The position numbers and the translations under genes were made by a program. 64,000 nucleotides of DNA from Gillisia mitskevichiae (GTDB lineage Bacteria > Bacteroidota > Bacteroidia > Flavobacteriales > Flavobacteriaceae): contig NZ_RBLG01000003.1 in NCBI RefSeq assembly GCF_003634585.1, positions 248,001 to 312,000 of the forward strand, in the 5' to 3' direction. Shown here piece by piece: positions 47,202 through 56,262 of this stretch (position 1 is the first letter of the stretch; each line of letters begins with the position of its first letter). The notes beneath the pieces were generated by a model. It saw only the letters and a list, made by a program, of their open reading frames with translations, did no database searches and was not told the DNA's origin.

Positions 47202-48644
47202 TTAATTGTTAATCAATATTTTGTATTCCCAAGGCTTGAATTCCATTTCTAAATCCTTTTTAAGATCTAGTGTTTCAGAACTCATATAATCCTGAAATTT
47301 ACCATCTAATTCTATCTTGAATTTTACTGGTTCCTTTGTAAGATTCGCTACATAGATCAGCATATCATCTCCACTTCCTCTAGAAAAAGCCAAAACCTGA
47401 TCATCTTTTGTTGTTTTTAATCTTTTATATGCTGCTGCATTTTTACCACCTGCAAGTGCTTCATTAGAATTTTTCAGTTCTCCCAATTTCACTAATACAG
47501 GCCATACCTTTCCTTTAGTTTTTGGAATACTGTCTTTTTCAAAAAACAATAATCTGTGATCCAGGTCATATTCCTGCCCACTGTAAATTAAAGGCATTCC
47601 TGGCAACGTATAAGAAAGTGCCAACATAGCCTCTCCTGCATCTCCCATTCTTTCTTTTACAGTACCATTCCATGAGTTCTCATCGTGGTTAGTAACAAAG
47701 TTCATCAAGAAATCATCTTTTTGATACAGACTATCGATCTTAACCATGTAAGAATCCCAGTCTTTTGCTCCTTTTTTTCCTTGCGCGATCTCATTCATTA
47801 TATGATGACCTTCCCAGTTGTATCCCATATCAAATGAATTATGGAAAAGATCTTTCTTTTCAGACTCTGCCAACATAAATACCGGCTTCACTTCTTTTAT
47901 TGCTTTTACGGCTTGATCCCAGAATTCAGTTGGAACTTCTCCGGCAACATCTGCTCTAAAACCATCTACATCATGATTCTCTACCCAATACTTCATCTCA
48001 TTGGTCATTGCTGCCCAAAGCTCTTTATTATCGTAGTTAAGATCTGCAGTGTCCGTCCAGCCCCAAGATTCTCCTGTTTCAGGATTTAATGGATCTACGA
48101 TCTCTCCAGCTTCATTTTGAGTATAATATTCTGGATGTTCTGTGATCCATGAGTGATCCCAGCCTGTGTGGTTAGCAACCCAGTCCATGATCACGAACAT
48201 TCCGTTCTCATGAGCTACATCTACCATTTTCTGAAAATCATCTATAGTTCCAAGATCCGGATTTACTTTTGTGTAATCTGAAATCGCATAATAGCTACCT
48301 AAATATTTTTCACGCTCTTTTTCATCCTCAATATCTGTAACCATTTTACCACCAGTTGCTTTTCTATTCTTTACAGAAATAGGATATACCGGCATTACCC
48401 AGATCACTTTCACACCTAATTCTTTTAACTGTGGAATGTCTTGCGTAAAAGCATTAAAAGTTCCTTCAGGTGAATATTGACGGATATTCGCTTCATAGAT
48501 CACAGCGTTTTCAAGATCGCTGTCTTCAATACTTACTTTTTGTTCCTCTTTCGGGGATTCAGAATCTTTCTTCTCTTTATTTTCATCTTTACATGAGGCC
48601 AATACAGCTACCGTGCAAAATGCTAATGCTATTTTCTTAATCAT
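47202..48644 (-). CDS. GH13 alpha-amylase, lipoprotein
   Basis: A 480-residue glycoside hydrolase family 13 enzyme that cuts alpha-1,4-glucans. It has a lipoprotein signal ending at C18 (AVLASC), followed by KDENKEKKD, an acidic/lysine start like the surface-export signals of Bacteroidota. Catalytic regions are complete: DGFRADVAGE (nucleophile Asp), MLAESEKKD (acid/base Glu) and FVTNHDENSW (stabilising Asp). A C-terminal beta domain finishes it. It resembles SusG in role, placed at the cell surface. It is the last gene of the minus-strand operon. Confidence 0.92.
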   Translation of the reverse strand: MIKKIALAFCTVAVLASCKDENKEKKDSESPKEEQKVSIEDSDLENAVIYEANIRQYSPEGTFNAFTQDIPQLKELGVKVIWVMPVYPISVKNRKATGGKMVTDIEDEKEREKYLGSYYAISDYTKVNPDLGTIDDFQKMVDVAHENGMFVIMDWVANHTGWDHSWITEHPEYYTQNEAGEIVDPLNPETGESWGWTDTADLNYDNKELWAAMTNEMKYWVENHDVDGFRADVAGEVPTEFWDQAVKAIKEVKPVFMLAESEKKDLFHNSFDMGYNWEGHHIMNEIAQGKKGAKDWDSYMVKIDSLYQKDDFLMNFVTNHDENSWNGTVKERMGDAGEAMLALSYTLPGMPLIYSGQEYDLDHRLLFFEKDSIPKTKGKVWPVLVKLGELKNSNEALAGGKNAAAYKRLKTTKDDQVLAFSRGSGDDMLIYVANLTKEPVKFKIELDGKFQDYMSSETLDLKKDLEMEFKPWEYKILINN

Positions 48645-48657
48645 AGTTTATAAGTTG

Positions 48658-51066
48658 TTAATTATTGAATTCTATTTTTATAATCGTTTCGTTTTGATCG
48701 AATCTTACAGGAATGTTCAAATTTCCTTGGTGCATATAATTTTTACCCGTAAATTTTATACCATTCACCCATACAAATTCCACTTCCTTCTTAAGGTTCT
48801 CTATATGTAGATCTATACCTTTTATTTCTGAATTTGGATTTTCACCTTCTTCTTTCTGAATTTTTATAGTTACCTCTGAAGCATTTACCTCAGAATTAAA
48901 CTTTATAACTTCGAACATGCCTTTCTCGAAAGCATTTGGAGTTTTACCGTCGTCATTATATAAAACATCAGTGCTCTTTTTGGCTTGCTCGTCATAATAG
49001 AAATAAACATCCAAAGTGGAAGCATCATAATTGGCAGTTGTTTGCATAGGTCTGGCCATTGGAATAAAAGCACCACCCCTCACAAATACAGGAATATGAT
49101 CTTCTACTACTTTTACAGAAGCTGTAGTACCTTTTATATACTTTTTGCCGGTATAGAAATCGAACCAGTTGTTTGTTGAGGGAAATATTACCTCTTTAGT
49201 AGTAACTCCGGGTCTTAGAATTGGTGACACCAAGAAGCTATCTCCCCATAAATAGGTGTTAGAGATCGCATACATCTTATAATTTTCAGGTTCCTCAAAG
49301 AATAAAGGTCTCATTAATGGTTTTCCTGAAATATGATTTTCGAAAGCTAGACTATAATTATAAGGCAATAATTTATATCTTAATTCAATTGCTTTTTTAG
49401 CTAGTGCTTTGGTCTTATCATTTTTAAAAACAGGCTCTGAAGCTACATCCTCCTGCGCATGTGGGCGAAATATTGGCTGAAAAACTCCATATTGCAACCA
49501 TCTTGTATACAACTCATCATCTTCCAAATCTCCTGCAAATCCACCAAGATCAGAATGCATATAAGCCAAGCCTTGCAATCCCATTTGTAAACTGATCTCT
49601 GGTTGTGGTTTTAATCCATTCCAACCTCTATTAACATCTCCAGACCATGGAATTAACCCGAAACGTTGTGATCCGGCTGCTCCCGCTCTCATCAATATAA
49701 AAGGGCGCTCTTCTGGAAATTCAGTTTCATATCCCTCTTTTAGCATTTTTGCCCAATAATGTCCATATACATTATGAACCTCATCTGCAGAACCTACACT
49801 GTGTTGTAATTTTGTTGGGTGCACTTCCGGTTCTCCAAGATCTCCCCACCATCCGGCAACTCCAAATGATTTAAGGTCTTTATAAATATTCCAAAACCAC
49901 TCTTTTCCTTTAGCACTAAAAATATCTACCAGACCAGTGTTCCCAAAGTAAAAATCATATTTAAAAGGTTTTCCTACGGAATCTGTAGCCAATACATTCT
50001 GCTTTACAGCATCGTCCCATTTTTTAGAAGTGGTAAGTATAAATGGTTCTGTAACCAACACGGTTTTAATACCTTGATCTGCCAGTTTGGAGATCATTTG
50101 TTTTGGCTCTGGGAAAGAATCTTTCACGAATTCCAGATTTCCCATAGTGCCTTTAATATCATGACCAAACCAATAAAGATCAAGAATAACCGCATCTACC
50201 GGAATACTATCTTTTTTGAATTTAGCAATTGTATTTTCTACTTCCTTTTGAGAATGATATCCAAATCTACTAGAAAAGTTTCCAAAAATCCATCTTGGTG
50301 GTAAAGGCTGTCTCCCGGTTAAAAGGGTGAAGTTTTCAGTGATCTTTTCCCAAGTCTTCCCAACAACAAGTTGATAGGTCATTCTTCCGCTTATAGTCTC
50401 GTAACTTAAGGTATTGGAATGCTCACTATCAAGATCTAAAAATCCGATTGGGGCATTATCAAAATGCAATAAGTATTTTTCTGATGATAGTACTACAGGC
50501 AAAGTATAATTAAGCAGTGCCGATTTTGTCCCGTAACCATAATCTGCACGATTGTATAATTCTAATTTATTTCCTCGTCTGTTCATTCCCAATGCACGGG
50601 CTCCACCACCCATTAGCATTTCGTATTCTGAGATATTGAAATCTAATTTTTTATGAGTATCAGATTTTGAGTAACCTAATTTTTCTGAGATCACTTCTTC
50701 TCCTTCATAGAAATACTTTACCTGAAATGGCTTTTTGGTGATAAGCACCGTAATTCCGGAAGTGGCGATTTTTAAGGAATTTGCTTCTTCTGTAACTGTA
50801 GGTGATATTTTTGAAGGCTTTAGAACTACAGAATAAGATTCTGCATTAAAAACGCCATCGGAAGGAATAAAACTGGTCTCCATGATCTCTGGCGTGAATG
50901 CCTGAAATCTATAAGTCCCATCGTTGGTGCTCACATTTATAACGTCAGACTTCTGCTCAAAACTTTTATAAGTCCTATTTGCATTTTGCGCTGAAATGAA
51001 AAAGGAATTCATTCCGAAGAAGATCAAAAGTAACAGGCATTTTATATTGTTTGGGAAGATCCTCAT
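48658..51066 (-). CDS. GH31 alpha-glucosidase
   Basis: An 802-residue family 31 glycosidase releasing glucose from the non-reducing ends of oligosaccharides. It has a signal peptide (to about residue 26, FFISAQN) and a family 31 N-terminal beta-sandwich, then the barrel. Catalytic features are VILDLYWFGHD, the nucleophile region GWWGDLGEPEVHP and the acid/base region IPWSGDVNRGWNGL. FRPHAQED and a C-terminal beta domain follow. In this locus it takes the place held by the GH97 enzyme SusB in Bacteroides. It precedes the lipoprotein amylase by 13 bases. Confidence 0.93.
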   Translation of the reverse strand: MRIFPNNIKCLLLLIFFGMNSFFISAQNANRTYKSFEQKSDVINVSTNDGTYRFQAFTPEIMETSFIPSDGVFNAESYSVVLKPSKISPTVTEEANSLKIATSGITVLITKKPFQVKYFYEGEEVISEKLGYSKSDTHKKLDFNISEYEMLMGGGARALGMNRRGNKLELYNRADYGYGTKSALLNYTLPVVLSSEKYLLHFDNAPIGFLDLDSEHSNTLSYETISGRMTYQLVVGKTWEKITENFTLLTGRQPLPPRWIFGNFSSRFGYHSQKEVENTIAKFKKDSIPVDAVILDLYWFGHDIKGTMGNLEFVKDSFPEPKQMISKLADQGIKTVLVTEPFILTTSKKWDDAVKQNVLATDSVGKPFKYDFYFGNTGLVDIFSAKGKEWFWNIYKDLKSFGVAGWWGDLGEPEVHPTKLQHSVGSADEVHNVYGHYWAKMLKEGYETEFPEERPFILMRAGAAGSQRFGLIPWSGDVNRGWNGLKPQPEISLQMGLQGLAYMHSDLGGFAGDLEDDELYTRWLQYGVFQPIFRPHAQEDVASEPVFKNDKTKALAKKAIELRYKLLPYNYSLAFENHISGKPLMRPLFFEEPENYKMYAISNTYLWGDSFLVSPILRPGVTTKEVIFPSTNNWFDFYTGKKYIKGTTASVKVVEDHIPVFVRGGAFIPMARPMQTTANYDASTLDVYFYYDEQAKKSTDVLYNDDGKTPNAFEKGMFEVIKFNSEVNASEVTIKIQKEEGENPNSEIKGIDLHIENLKKEVEFVWVNGIKFTGKNYMHQGNLNIPVRFDQNETIIKIEFNN

Positions 51067-51412
51067 ATTCTCTATTTCAATATTAATTTATATTCATTAA
51101 TTGTCACGTCGAGCGCAGTCGAGACGTTTTTTTTGATCTTTCGACTCCGCTCAAGGTGACAAAAACTTATTTCAATTCAATCACTAAAAAGGATTTCTAC
51201 ATATTGTCACCCTGAACTCGTTTCAGGGTCTTCTCCACTCTTACCACGATGCTTAAACAATTCCGAAAGCTATAGGAACAGCATGACGAAAAACCCTTAT
51301 TTAACTAGTCAAAAATAATAATCCCCTTTTGAGCCTTTCGTCTACGCTCAAGTCAGGCTAAAGTCGAGACGTTTTTGTTTGACCTTTCGACTCCGCTCAA
51401 GGTGACAAAAAC
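51067..51412. repeat. 346-bp intergenic block of dispersed repeats
   Basis: No gene is supported. The gap inside the starch operon contains at least three REP-like units: about 51105-51165 (GTCGAGACG, CTTTCGACTCCGCTCAAGG), 51207-51290 (CACCCTGAACTCGTTTCAGGG, then ATTCCGAAAGCTATAGGAACAG) and 51330-51412 (again GTCGAGACG, CTTTCGACTCCGCTCAAGGT). The first and third are near-identical over about 80 bases and extend into gene sequence (see next entry). They could attenuate transcription from the GH13 gene into the GH31 gene. Confidence 0.7.
51167..51196 (-). pseudogene. Relic of the 3' end of a second GH13 gene
   Basis: On the minus strand this short stretch encodes KSFLVIELK and a stop. The intact GH13 gene 246 bases away ends KSSLIVELK and a stop. 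The bases after both stop codons also match for about 50 positions (AAGTTTTTGTCACCTTGAGC, as read on the minus strand). This looks like the last bases of a duplicated GH13 gene whose body has been deleted, or a small duplication of the 3' end. Confidence 0.6.
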
Positions 51413-53254
51413 TTATTTTAATTCAACAATTAAAGAGGATTTCCCTTTGATCTTTAGGCTATTTTTCAAATTAATTGGTGCTTCAGAAATTACATCTTTT
51501 CCGGAAATGTTTCCAGCTAAACCTTCAGCAAAACGAGAGAGATCTAATTCCTGCGCTTCAGGATTGTTGTTAATCACCACCATCACACGTTCGGTTTCGT
51601 TATACCTGAAATAAACATACACATTATTCTCTGGCAAATACTGAAGCAATTTTCCGAAGTGCAACACTTCTTTACCCTTTCTATAATTCAGCAATTTCTT
51701 AGTGAAAGAATGATAATTATTCTGAGTGGCAGTTCTTCCTGCTTCAGTAAATGCGTTATTATCATCTCCTTTCCAGCCACCCGGAAAATCTCTACGAATA
51801 TCGCCATCTCCTTTTTCAGCTTTATTGCCTTGCATTCCAATTTCATCTCCATAATACAACTGCGGAATTCCACGTGTAGTAAGCACCAAGGTCATTGCCA
51901 ACTTATACTTATCTACATCTCCTTTATAAGTATGGTTAATTCTATCTGTATCATGGTTTCCTGAAAATACCAGAATATTATCTATATCGGCATATAAAAA
52001 ATCGTTCACAAAATTCTCGTAAACCTTGATCATTCCCTTGTCCCAACTCGGATTCTCTTCATCAAAAACCGTCATTACAGCATCATGCAAAGTGAAATCC
52101 ATTACAGATGGTAAATTGGAATTATAACTTTGGATCGCACCAATTGGACTATCTTTTTGCCAATAAGAGATCTGCGACTGATCGTGCATCCATACTTCCC
52201 CAACGATATTGAAATTGGGATATTCATCCATAATAGATTTTGTCCATTTTGCGATACCTTCTTTGTCATTATAAGAATAAGTATCTACACGAAAACCATC
52301 TAAATCGGCATATTCTATCCACCAAATAGCATTTTGAGTTAGATAATTCAACACCAAAGGATTGCCCTGATTAAGATCTGGCATAGAACTAACAAACCAG
52401 CCATCTACACAGTATTTCCAGTCTATCTGAGATCTATTTGTATCGTACTGAGTGGTCATTCTGTAATTGGAATTGGCATAGCCAGGAAATTGGTGGATCC
52501 AATCGTAGGTTGGAAGATCCTTGATCATCCAATGCTCCGATCCCCAGTGATTGGTTACGTAATCCATAACCAATTTCATATCTCGCGAGTGCATTTCTGC
52601 AGCCAACCTTTTATAATCTTCGTTAGAACCATATCTAGGATCTATATTATAAACGTCACTTTGCGCGTAAGTATGATAAGAATAAGCTTTGTCGTTATCT
52701 TCTAATAGTGGTGTACTCCAAAGTGTAGTAACTCCAAGATCTTCTAAATAATCTAAATTATCTATCACTCCTTGTAGATCTCCACCATGGCGACCACCTA
52801 AATTATCACGATCTGCTTTTTCTTGCATTTTTTCTGAAGAATCATTATCCGGATCTCCATTTGCAAAACGATCCGGCATAATAAGATACATCGCATCGCT
52901 AGCATCAAAACCTTTTCTGAAGGCAGAAGCTTCTCTTCTTTCTTTCAATTCATAAGATCTTGAAAATCCTTTAGCTCCTTTTTTGCTGAAATTAAAAGCA
53001 TAAGAACCTGCAGGAAGATCTTTGGTATTAATAGTAACAAATACATAGTTAGCATTTTCTGTTCTAAGCACGTTTTCTACAACCACTTCTTTTGAAACAG
53101 ACACCTCGTATTGAGCAATCTCTTTTCCGTAGAACATGATCTGAAGACTTGATTCATGCATATCGCTCCACCAAAAAGGGGGCTCCACCCGATCTATCTG
53201 TGCAAATGTAGAAAGACTAAAAAATACCGAAATAAGAAAAAATAACTGCTTCAT
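51413..53254 (-). CDS. GH13 neopullulanase/cyclomaltodextrinase-like enzyme (SusA-like)
   Basis: A 613-residue GH13 enzyme with a signal peptide (MKQLFFLISVFFSLSTFAQ). An N-terminal beta-sandwich (about 20-115, IDRVEPPFWWSDMHESSLQIMFYG) is typical of the neopullulanase group. Catalytic regions are DGFRVDTYSYNDKEG (nucleophile), IVGEVWMHD (acid/base) and VFSGNHDTDRI (stabiliser). It should act in the periplasm on imported maltodextrins, like SusA of Bacteroides. It follows the GH65 gene by 39 bases. Confidence 0.93.
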   Translation of the reverse strand: MKQLFFLISVFFSLSTFAQIDRVEPPFWWSDMHESSLQIMFYGKEIAQYEVSVSKEVVVENVLRTENANYVFVTINTKDLPAGSYAFNFSKKGAKGFSRSYELKERREASAFRKGFDASDAMYLIMPDRFANGDPDNDSSEKMQEKADRDNLGGRHGGDLQGVIDNLDYLEDLGVTTLWSTPLLEDNDKAYSYHTYAQSDVYNIDPRYGSNEDYKRLAAEMHSRDMKLVMDYVTNHWGSEHWMIKDLPTYDWIHQFPGYANSNYRMTTQYDTNRSQIDWKYCVDGWFVSSMPDLNQGNPLVLNYLTQNAIWWIEYADLDGFRVDTYSYNDKEGIAKWTKSIMDEYPNFNIVGEVWMHDQSQISYWQKDSPIGAIQSYNSNLPSVMDFTLHDAVMTVFDEENPSWDKGMIKVYENFVNDFLYADIDNILVFSGNHDTDRINHTYKGDVDKYKLAMTLVLTTRGIPQLYYGDEIGMQGNKAEKGDGDIRRDFPGGWKGDDNNAFTEAGRTATQNNYHSFTKKLLNYRKGKEVLHFGKLLQYLPENNVYVYFRYNETERVMVVINNNPEAQELDLSRFAEGLAGNISGKDVISEAPINLKNSLKIKGKSSLIVELK

Positions 53255-53293
53255 TTTTATAATTTAAATTGCACCACAAATGTGAGGCTGAGA

Positions 53294-55600
53294 CTACACT
53301 TCTACTGCATCATTTGGATGCACTTCTATAGATTTCCCTTTAACTAAAATGCTAATTGGTTCTGTTCCTTCTAAATTAAAACTAGACTTCTCCTTAGTAA
53401 CATTCACTTTTAAGATCTGATTTCTGAAATTCACTTTAAATGAATATCCATCCCATTGATCTGGAATTCTTGGATCAAAAGATAATGTATCATTTACCAC
53501 GCGCATTCCTCCAAAACCTTCTACAATACTTATCCATGTACCAGCCATACTGGTAATGTGGCAACCTTCTTTTACCTCATGGTTATAATCATCCAAGTCC
53601 AATCTAGAAGTTCTTACGTAAAATTCATAAGCCTGTTCCATTCTTCCTAATTTCGCAGCCTGTATACTGTGTACACAAGGAGAAAGCGAAGATTCATGAA
53701 CTGTAAGTGGCTCATAAAAATCGAAATGTTTGGCAAGGTCTTCAACACTGAATCTATCTTCAAAAAAGTAGAATCCTTGTAAGACATCGGCTTGTTTAAT
53801 ATAGCAAGATCTTAAAATTCTATCCCAACTCCATTTCTGATTAATTGGTCTGCTAGTTTTATCTAAATCTTCTACAGGAATTATTTCCTTATCCAAAAAT
53901 CCATCTTGTTGTAAAAACACACCAAATTCTTCTGAATATGGGAAATACATGTTTTCTGCAACTTCTTGCCATTTCATCAATTCAGATTCAGAAAGATTGG
54001 TCACGCCATAAATTCTATCGAAATCTTCTGCATGTCCATCTTTTACCTTATTCAATGTTTCCAAACAATATTCGATACACCATTTAGCCAAATAATTGGT
54101 ATACCAGTTATTATTCACATTGTTCTCATATTCATTAGGACCTGTAACCCCTAGTATCATGAATTTATTCTTGTCCTTACTAAAAGTTGCTCTTTGCTGC
54201 CAAAAACGCGCAATGGCGATCATAACTTCCAAACCTTTTTCCGGGATATAATCGAAATCGCCTGTATATCGAACATAATTGTAAATAGCGAATACCATTG
54301 CACCATTTCGGTGAATTTCTTCGAAGGTGATCTCCCATTCATTATGACTTTCTTCCCCATTCATAGTAACCATTGGATACAAAGCAGCACCATTGGTAAA
54401 ACCTAATTTTTCGGCATTTTCAATAGCCTTATCTAAATGATTGTATCTATAGCTCAGTAAATTTCTAGCAACCTGCTGATCCTTGGTCGCCATATAAAAC
54501 GGAATACAATAAGCTTCGGTGTCCCAATAGGTGCTTCCACCATATTTTTCTCCGGTAAAACCTTTTGGTCCAATATTCAATCGCTCATCTTTCCCAGAAT
54601 AGGTTTGGTTTAGCTGAAAAATATTGAATCGGATGCCTTGTTGTGCTTTTACATCTCCAGAAATAGAGATATCTGCCATTTCCCAAGTTTTAGCCCAAGC
54701 ATCCTTTTGATCTTGAAGCAAACCTTTATATCCTGTGCTAACTGCAGTTGCTAATACCTTCTTAGCAGCATCCACAAGAGCAGTTCTATCATGATTCATA
54801 TCTGTAACATAACCTGCGAATTTTTGCAAGCTCACTACATCTCCTTTTTCTGCTGAAATCTCATAGCTAAAGACAATCTTATCTTGCTCTTTTTCTTCTT
54901 TATGGGCTACCTCTACTTTTTTACCATTCAGTAAAATTTCAGATTGCATGAAGGTACAGGCATGAAATTCTGTCTTCAAAGTTTTTGAAACAATAAAACC
55001 TTGATTTTCCGTAGAACTAACCTCTAGAGTTTCCCAGAATTTCTCTTCCCAGTTAGCATCGATATTGGAAACACCGCTGTCCAAGTAAGGCTGAAAAGTG
55101 ATCTTTGCAGCGCCAGAAATTAATTCCACTTGATAATCTATAGCTCCAACTTCATCCAATTCTAAGGACAAAAATCTGGTAGCACTAACTTTTATTGTAA
55201 TACTATTGGGTAAAGTAGCAACAAAACTACGTTGGTACCAACCTTCTTTCATATTAAGCTCTCTGCGGTAATCTGACACCTTAGTACAGGTGTTAAGATC
55301 TAAAGCTTCTCCATTCACAAAAACATTAATTCCAATCCAGTTGGGGGCGTTCAATACTTTTGCAAAATATTCTGGGTAGCCATTCTTCCACCACCCAACT
55401 TTGGTTTTATCTGGATAATATACACCTGCGATATAACTTCCTTGAAATGTCTCTCCTGAATATTGTTCTTCAAAATTGGCACGCTGCCCCATTTTCCCGT
55501 TTCCGATACTGAACAAACTTTCAGAAGATTCTACTCGGTCCTTCTCGAAGCCTTCTTCTATGATAGACCAATTATCTGGTTTTATATAATCTTGATTCAT
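53294..55600 (-). CDS. GH65 maltose phosphorylase
   Basis: A 768-residue cytoplasmic family 65 phosphorylase that converts maltose and phosphate to beta-glucose-1-phosphate and glucose. Blocks include MGQRANFEEQYSG, GEKYGGSTYWDTEAYCIPFY, the catalytic-acid region GVTGPNEYENNVNNNWYTN and HESSLSPCVHSIQAAKLG. Other GH65 enzymes use trehalose or kojibiose, but the adjacent beta-phosphoglucomutase and maltose-type permease favour maltose. The gap to that mutase gene is only 2 bases. Confidence 0.93.
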   Translation of the reverse strand: MNQDYIKPDNWSIIEEGFEKDRVESSESLFSIGNGKMGQRANFEEQYSGETFQGSYIAGVYYPDKTKVGWWKNGYPEYFAKVLNAPNWIGINVFVNGEALDLNTCTKVSDYRRELNMKEGWYQRSFVATLPNSITIKVSATRFLSLELDEVGAIDYQVELISGAAKITFQPYLDSGVSNIDANWEEKFWETLEVSSTENQGFIVSKTLKTEFHACTFMQSEILLNGKKVEVAHKEEKEQDKIVFSYEISAEKGDVVSLQKFAGYVTDMNHDRTALVDAAKKVLATAVSTGYKGLLQDQKDAWAKTWEMADISISGDVKAQQGIRFNIFQLNQTYSGKDERLNIGPKGFTGEKYGGSTYWDTEAYCIPFYMATKDQQVARNLLSYRYNHLDKAIENAEKLGFTNGAALYPMVTMNGEESHNEWEITFEEIHRNGAMVFAIYNYVRYTGDFDYIPEKGLEVMIAIARFWQQRATFSKDKNKFMILGVTGPNEYENNVNNNWYTNYLAKWCIEYCLETLNKVKDGHAEDFDRIYGVTNLSESELMKWQEVAENMYFPYSEEFGVFLQQDGFLDKEIIPVEDLDKTSRPINQKWSWDRILRSCYIKQADVLQGFYFFEDRFSVEDLAKHFDFYEPLTVHESSLSPCVHSIQAAKLGRMEQAYEFYVRTSRLDLDDYNHEVKEGCHITSMAGTWISIVEGFGGMRVVNDTLSFDPRIPDQWDGYSFKVNFRNQILKVNVTKEKSSFNLEGTEPISILVKGKSIEVHPNDAVEV

Positions 55601-55602
55601 AC

Positions 55603-56262
55603 TTAAGTAGTCAATAATTTTTTTATAAAGTCTATTTCAATTTCTTCAAAACTGCTGAAAACATGATCTGCTTCATGCAGTACATCTTTCTCACCAATTC
55701 CTATACTCATCATTCCTGCAATATTCGCAGCTTGTACTCCTGCAACCGAATCTTCAAAGACCAAGCAGTTTTCTTTGGCTACTCCAATCTTTTCAGCAGC
55801 AATAAGAAAAACCTCTGGATCTGGTTTGGCTTTACTTACATCGTTCCCATCTACAATTGCATGAAATTTTTCGATCAATCCTGTTTTCTTCAAGATTGGA
55901 CGTGCATTTTTACTTGCAGATCCCAATGAAATTGGAATGTTCTCTTCAGTAAGAAAATCTATAATTCTTGAAACTCCAGGCAAGATATCTTTACTTGTAA
56001 GGTTGGTGATATAAGAAAGATAATTGTCATTCTTAACCGCCATTTTTTTTATGAATTCATCTTCAGACAAACTCGTATTTCCCCACTCTAATATTTTCTC
56101 AAGAGATCGCACTCGGCTAACTCCTTTTAATTCTTCATTTTGAAGCTCTGTAAAATCGAAACCCAGATCGTTAGCCAGTTTTTTCCAGGCTAAGAAGTGG
56201 AATTTCGCAGTATCTACAATTACTCCATCCAAATCGAATATTACTCCTTTAATTTTGCTCAC
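55603..56262 (-). CDS. pgmB: Beta-phosphoglucomutase
   Basis: A 219-residue HAD-superfamily mutase converting beta-glucose-1-phosphate to glucose-6-phosphate. The nucleophile motif is VIFDLDGVIVDTAKFH, the cap residues include WKKLANDLG, and GSASKNA and KPDPEVFLIAAEKIG, VFEDSVAGVQAA complete the site. It completes the maltose phosphorylase route. The start is GTG at 56262, overlapping the end of the permease gene by 14 bases. Confidence 0.94.
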   Translation of the reverse strand: MSKIKGVIFDLDGVIVDTAKFHFLAWKKLANDLGFDFTELQNEELKGVSRVRSLEKILEWGNTSLSEDEFIKKMAVKNDNYLSYITNLTSKDILPGVSRIIDFLTEENIPISLGSASKNARPILKKTGLIEKFHAIVDGNDVSKAKPDPEVFLIAAEKIGVAKENCLVFEDSVAGVQAANIAGMMSIGIGEKDVLHEADHVFSSFEEIEIDFIKKLLTT

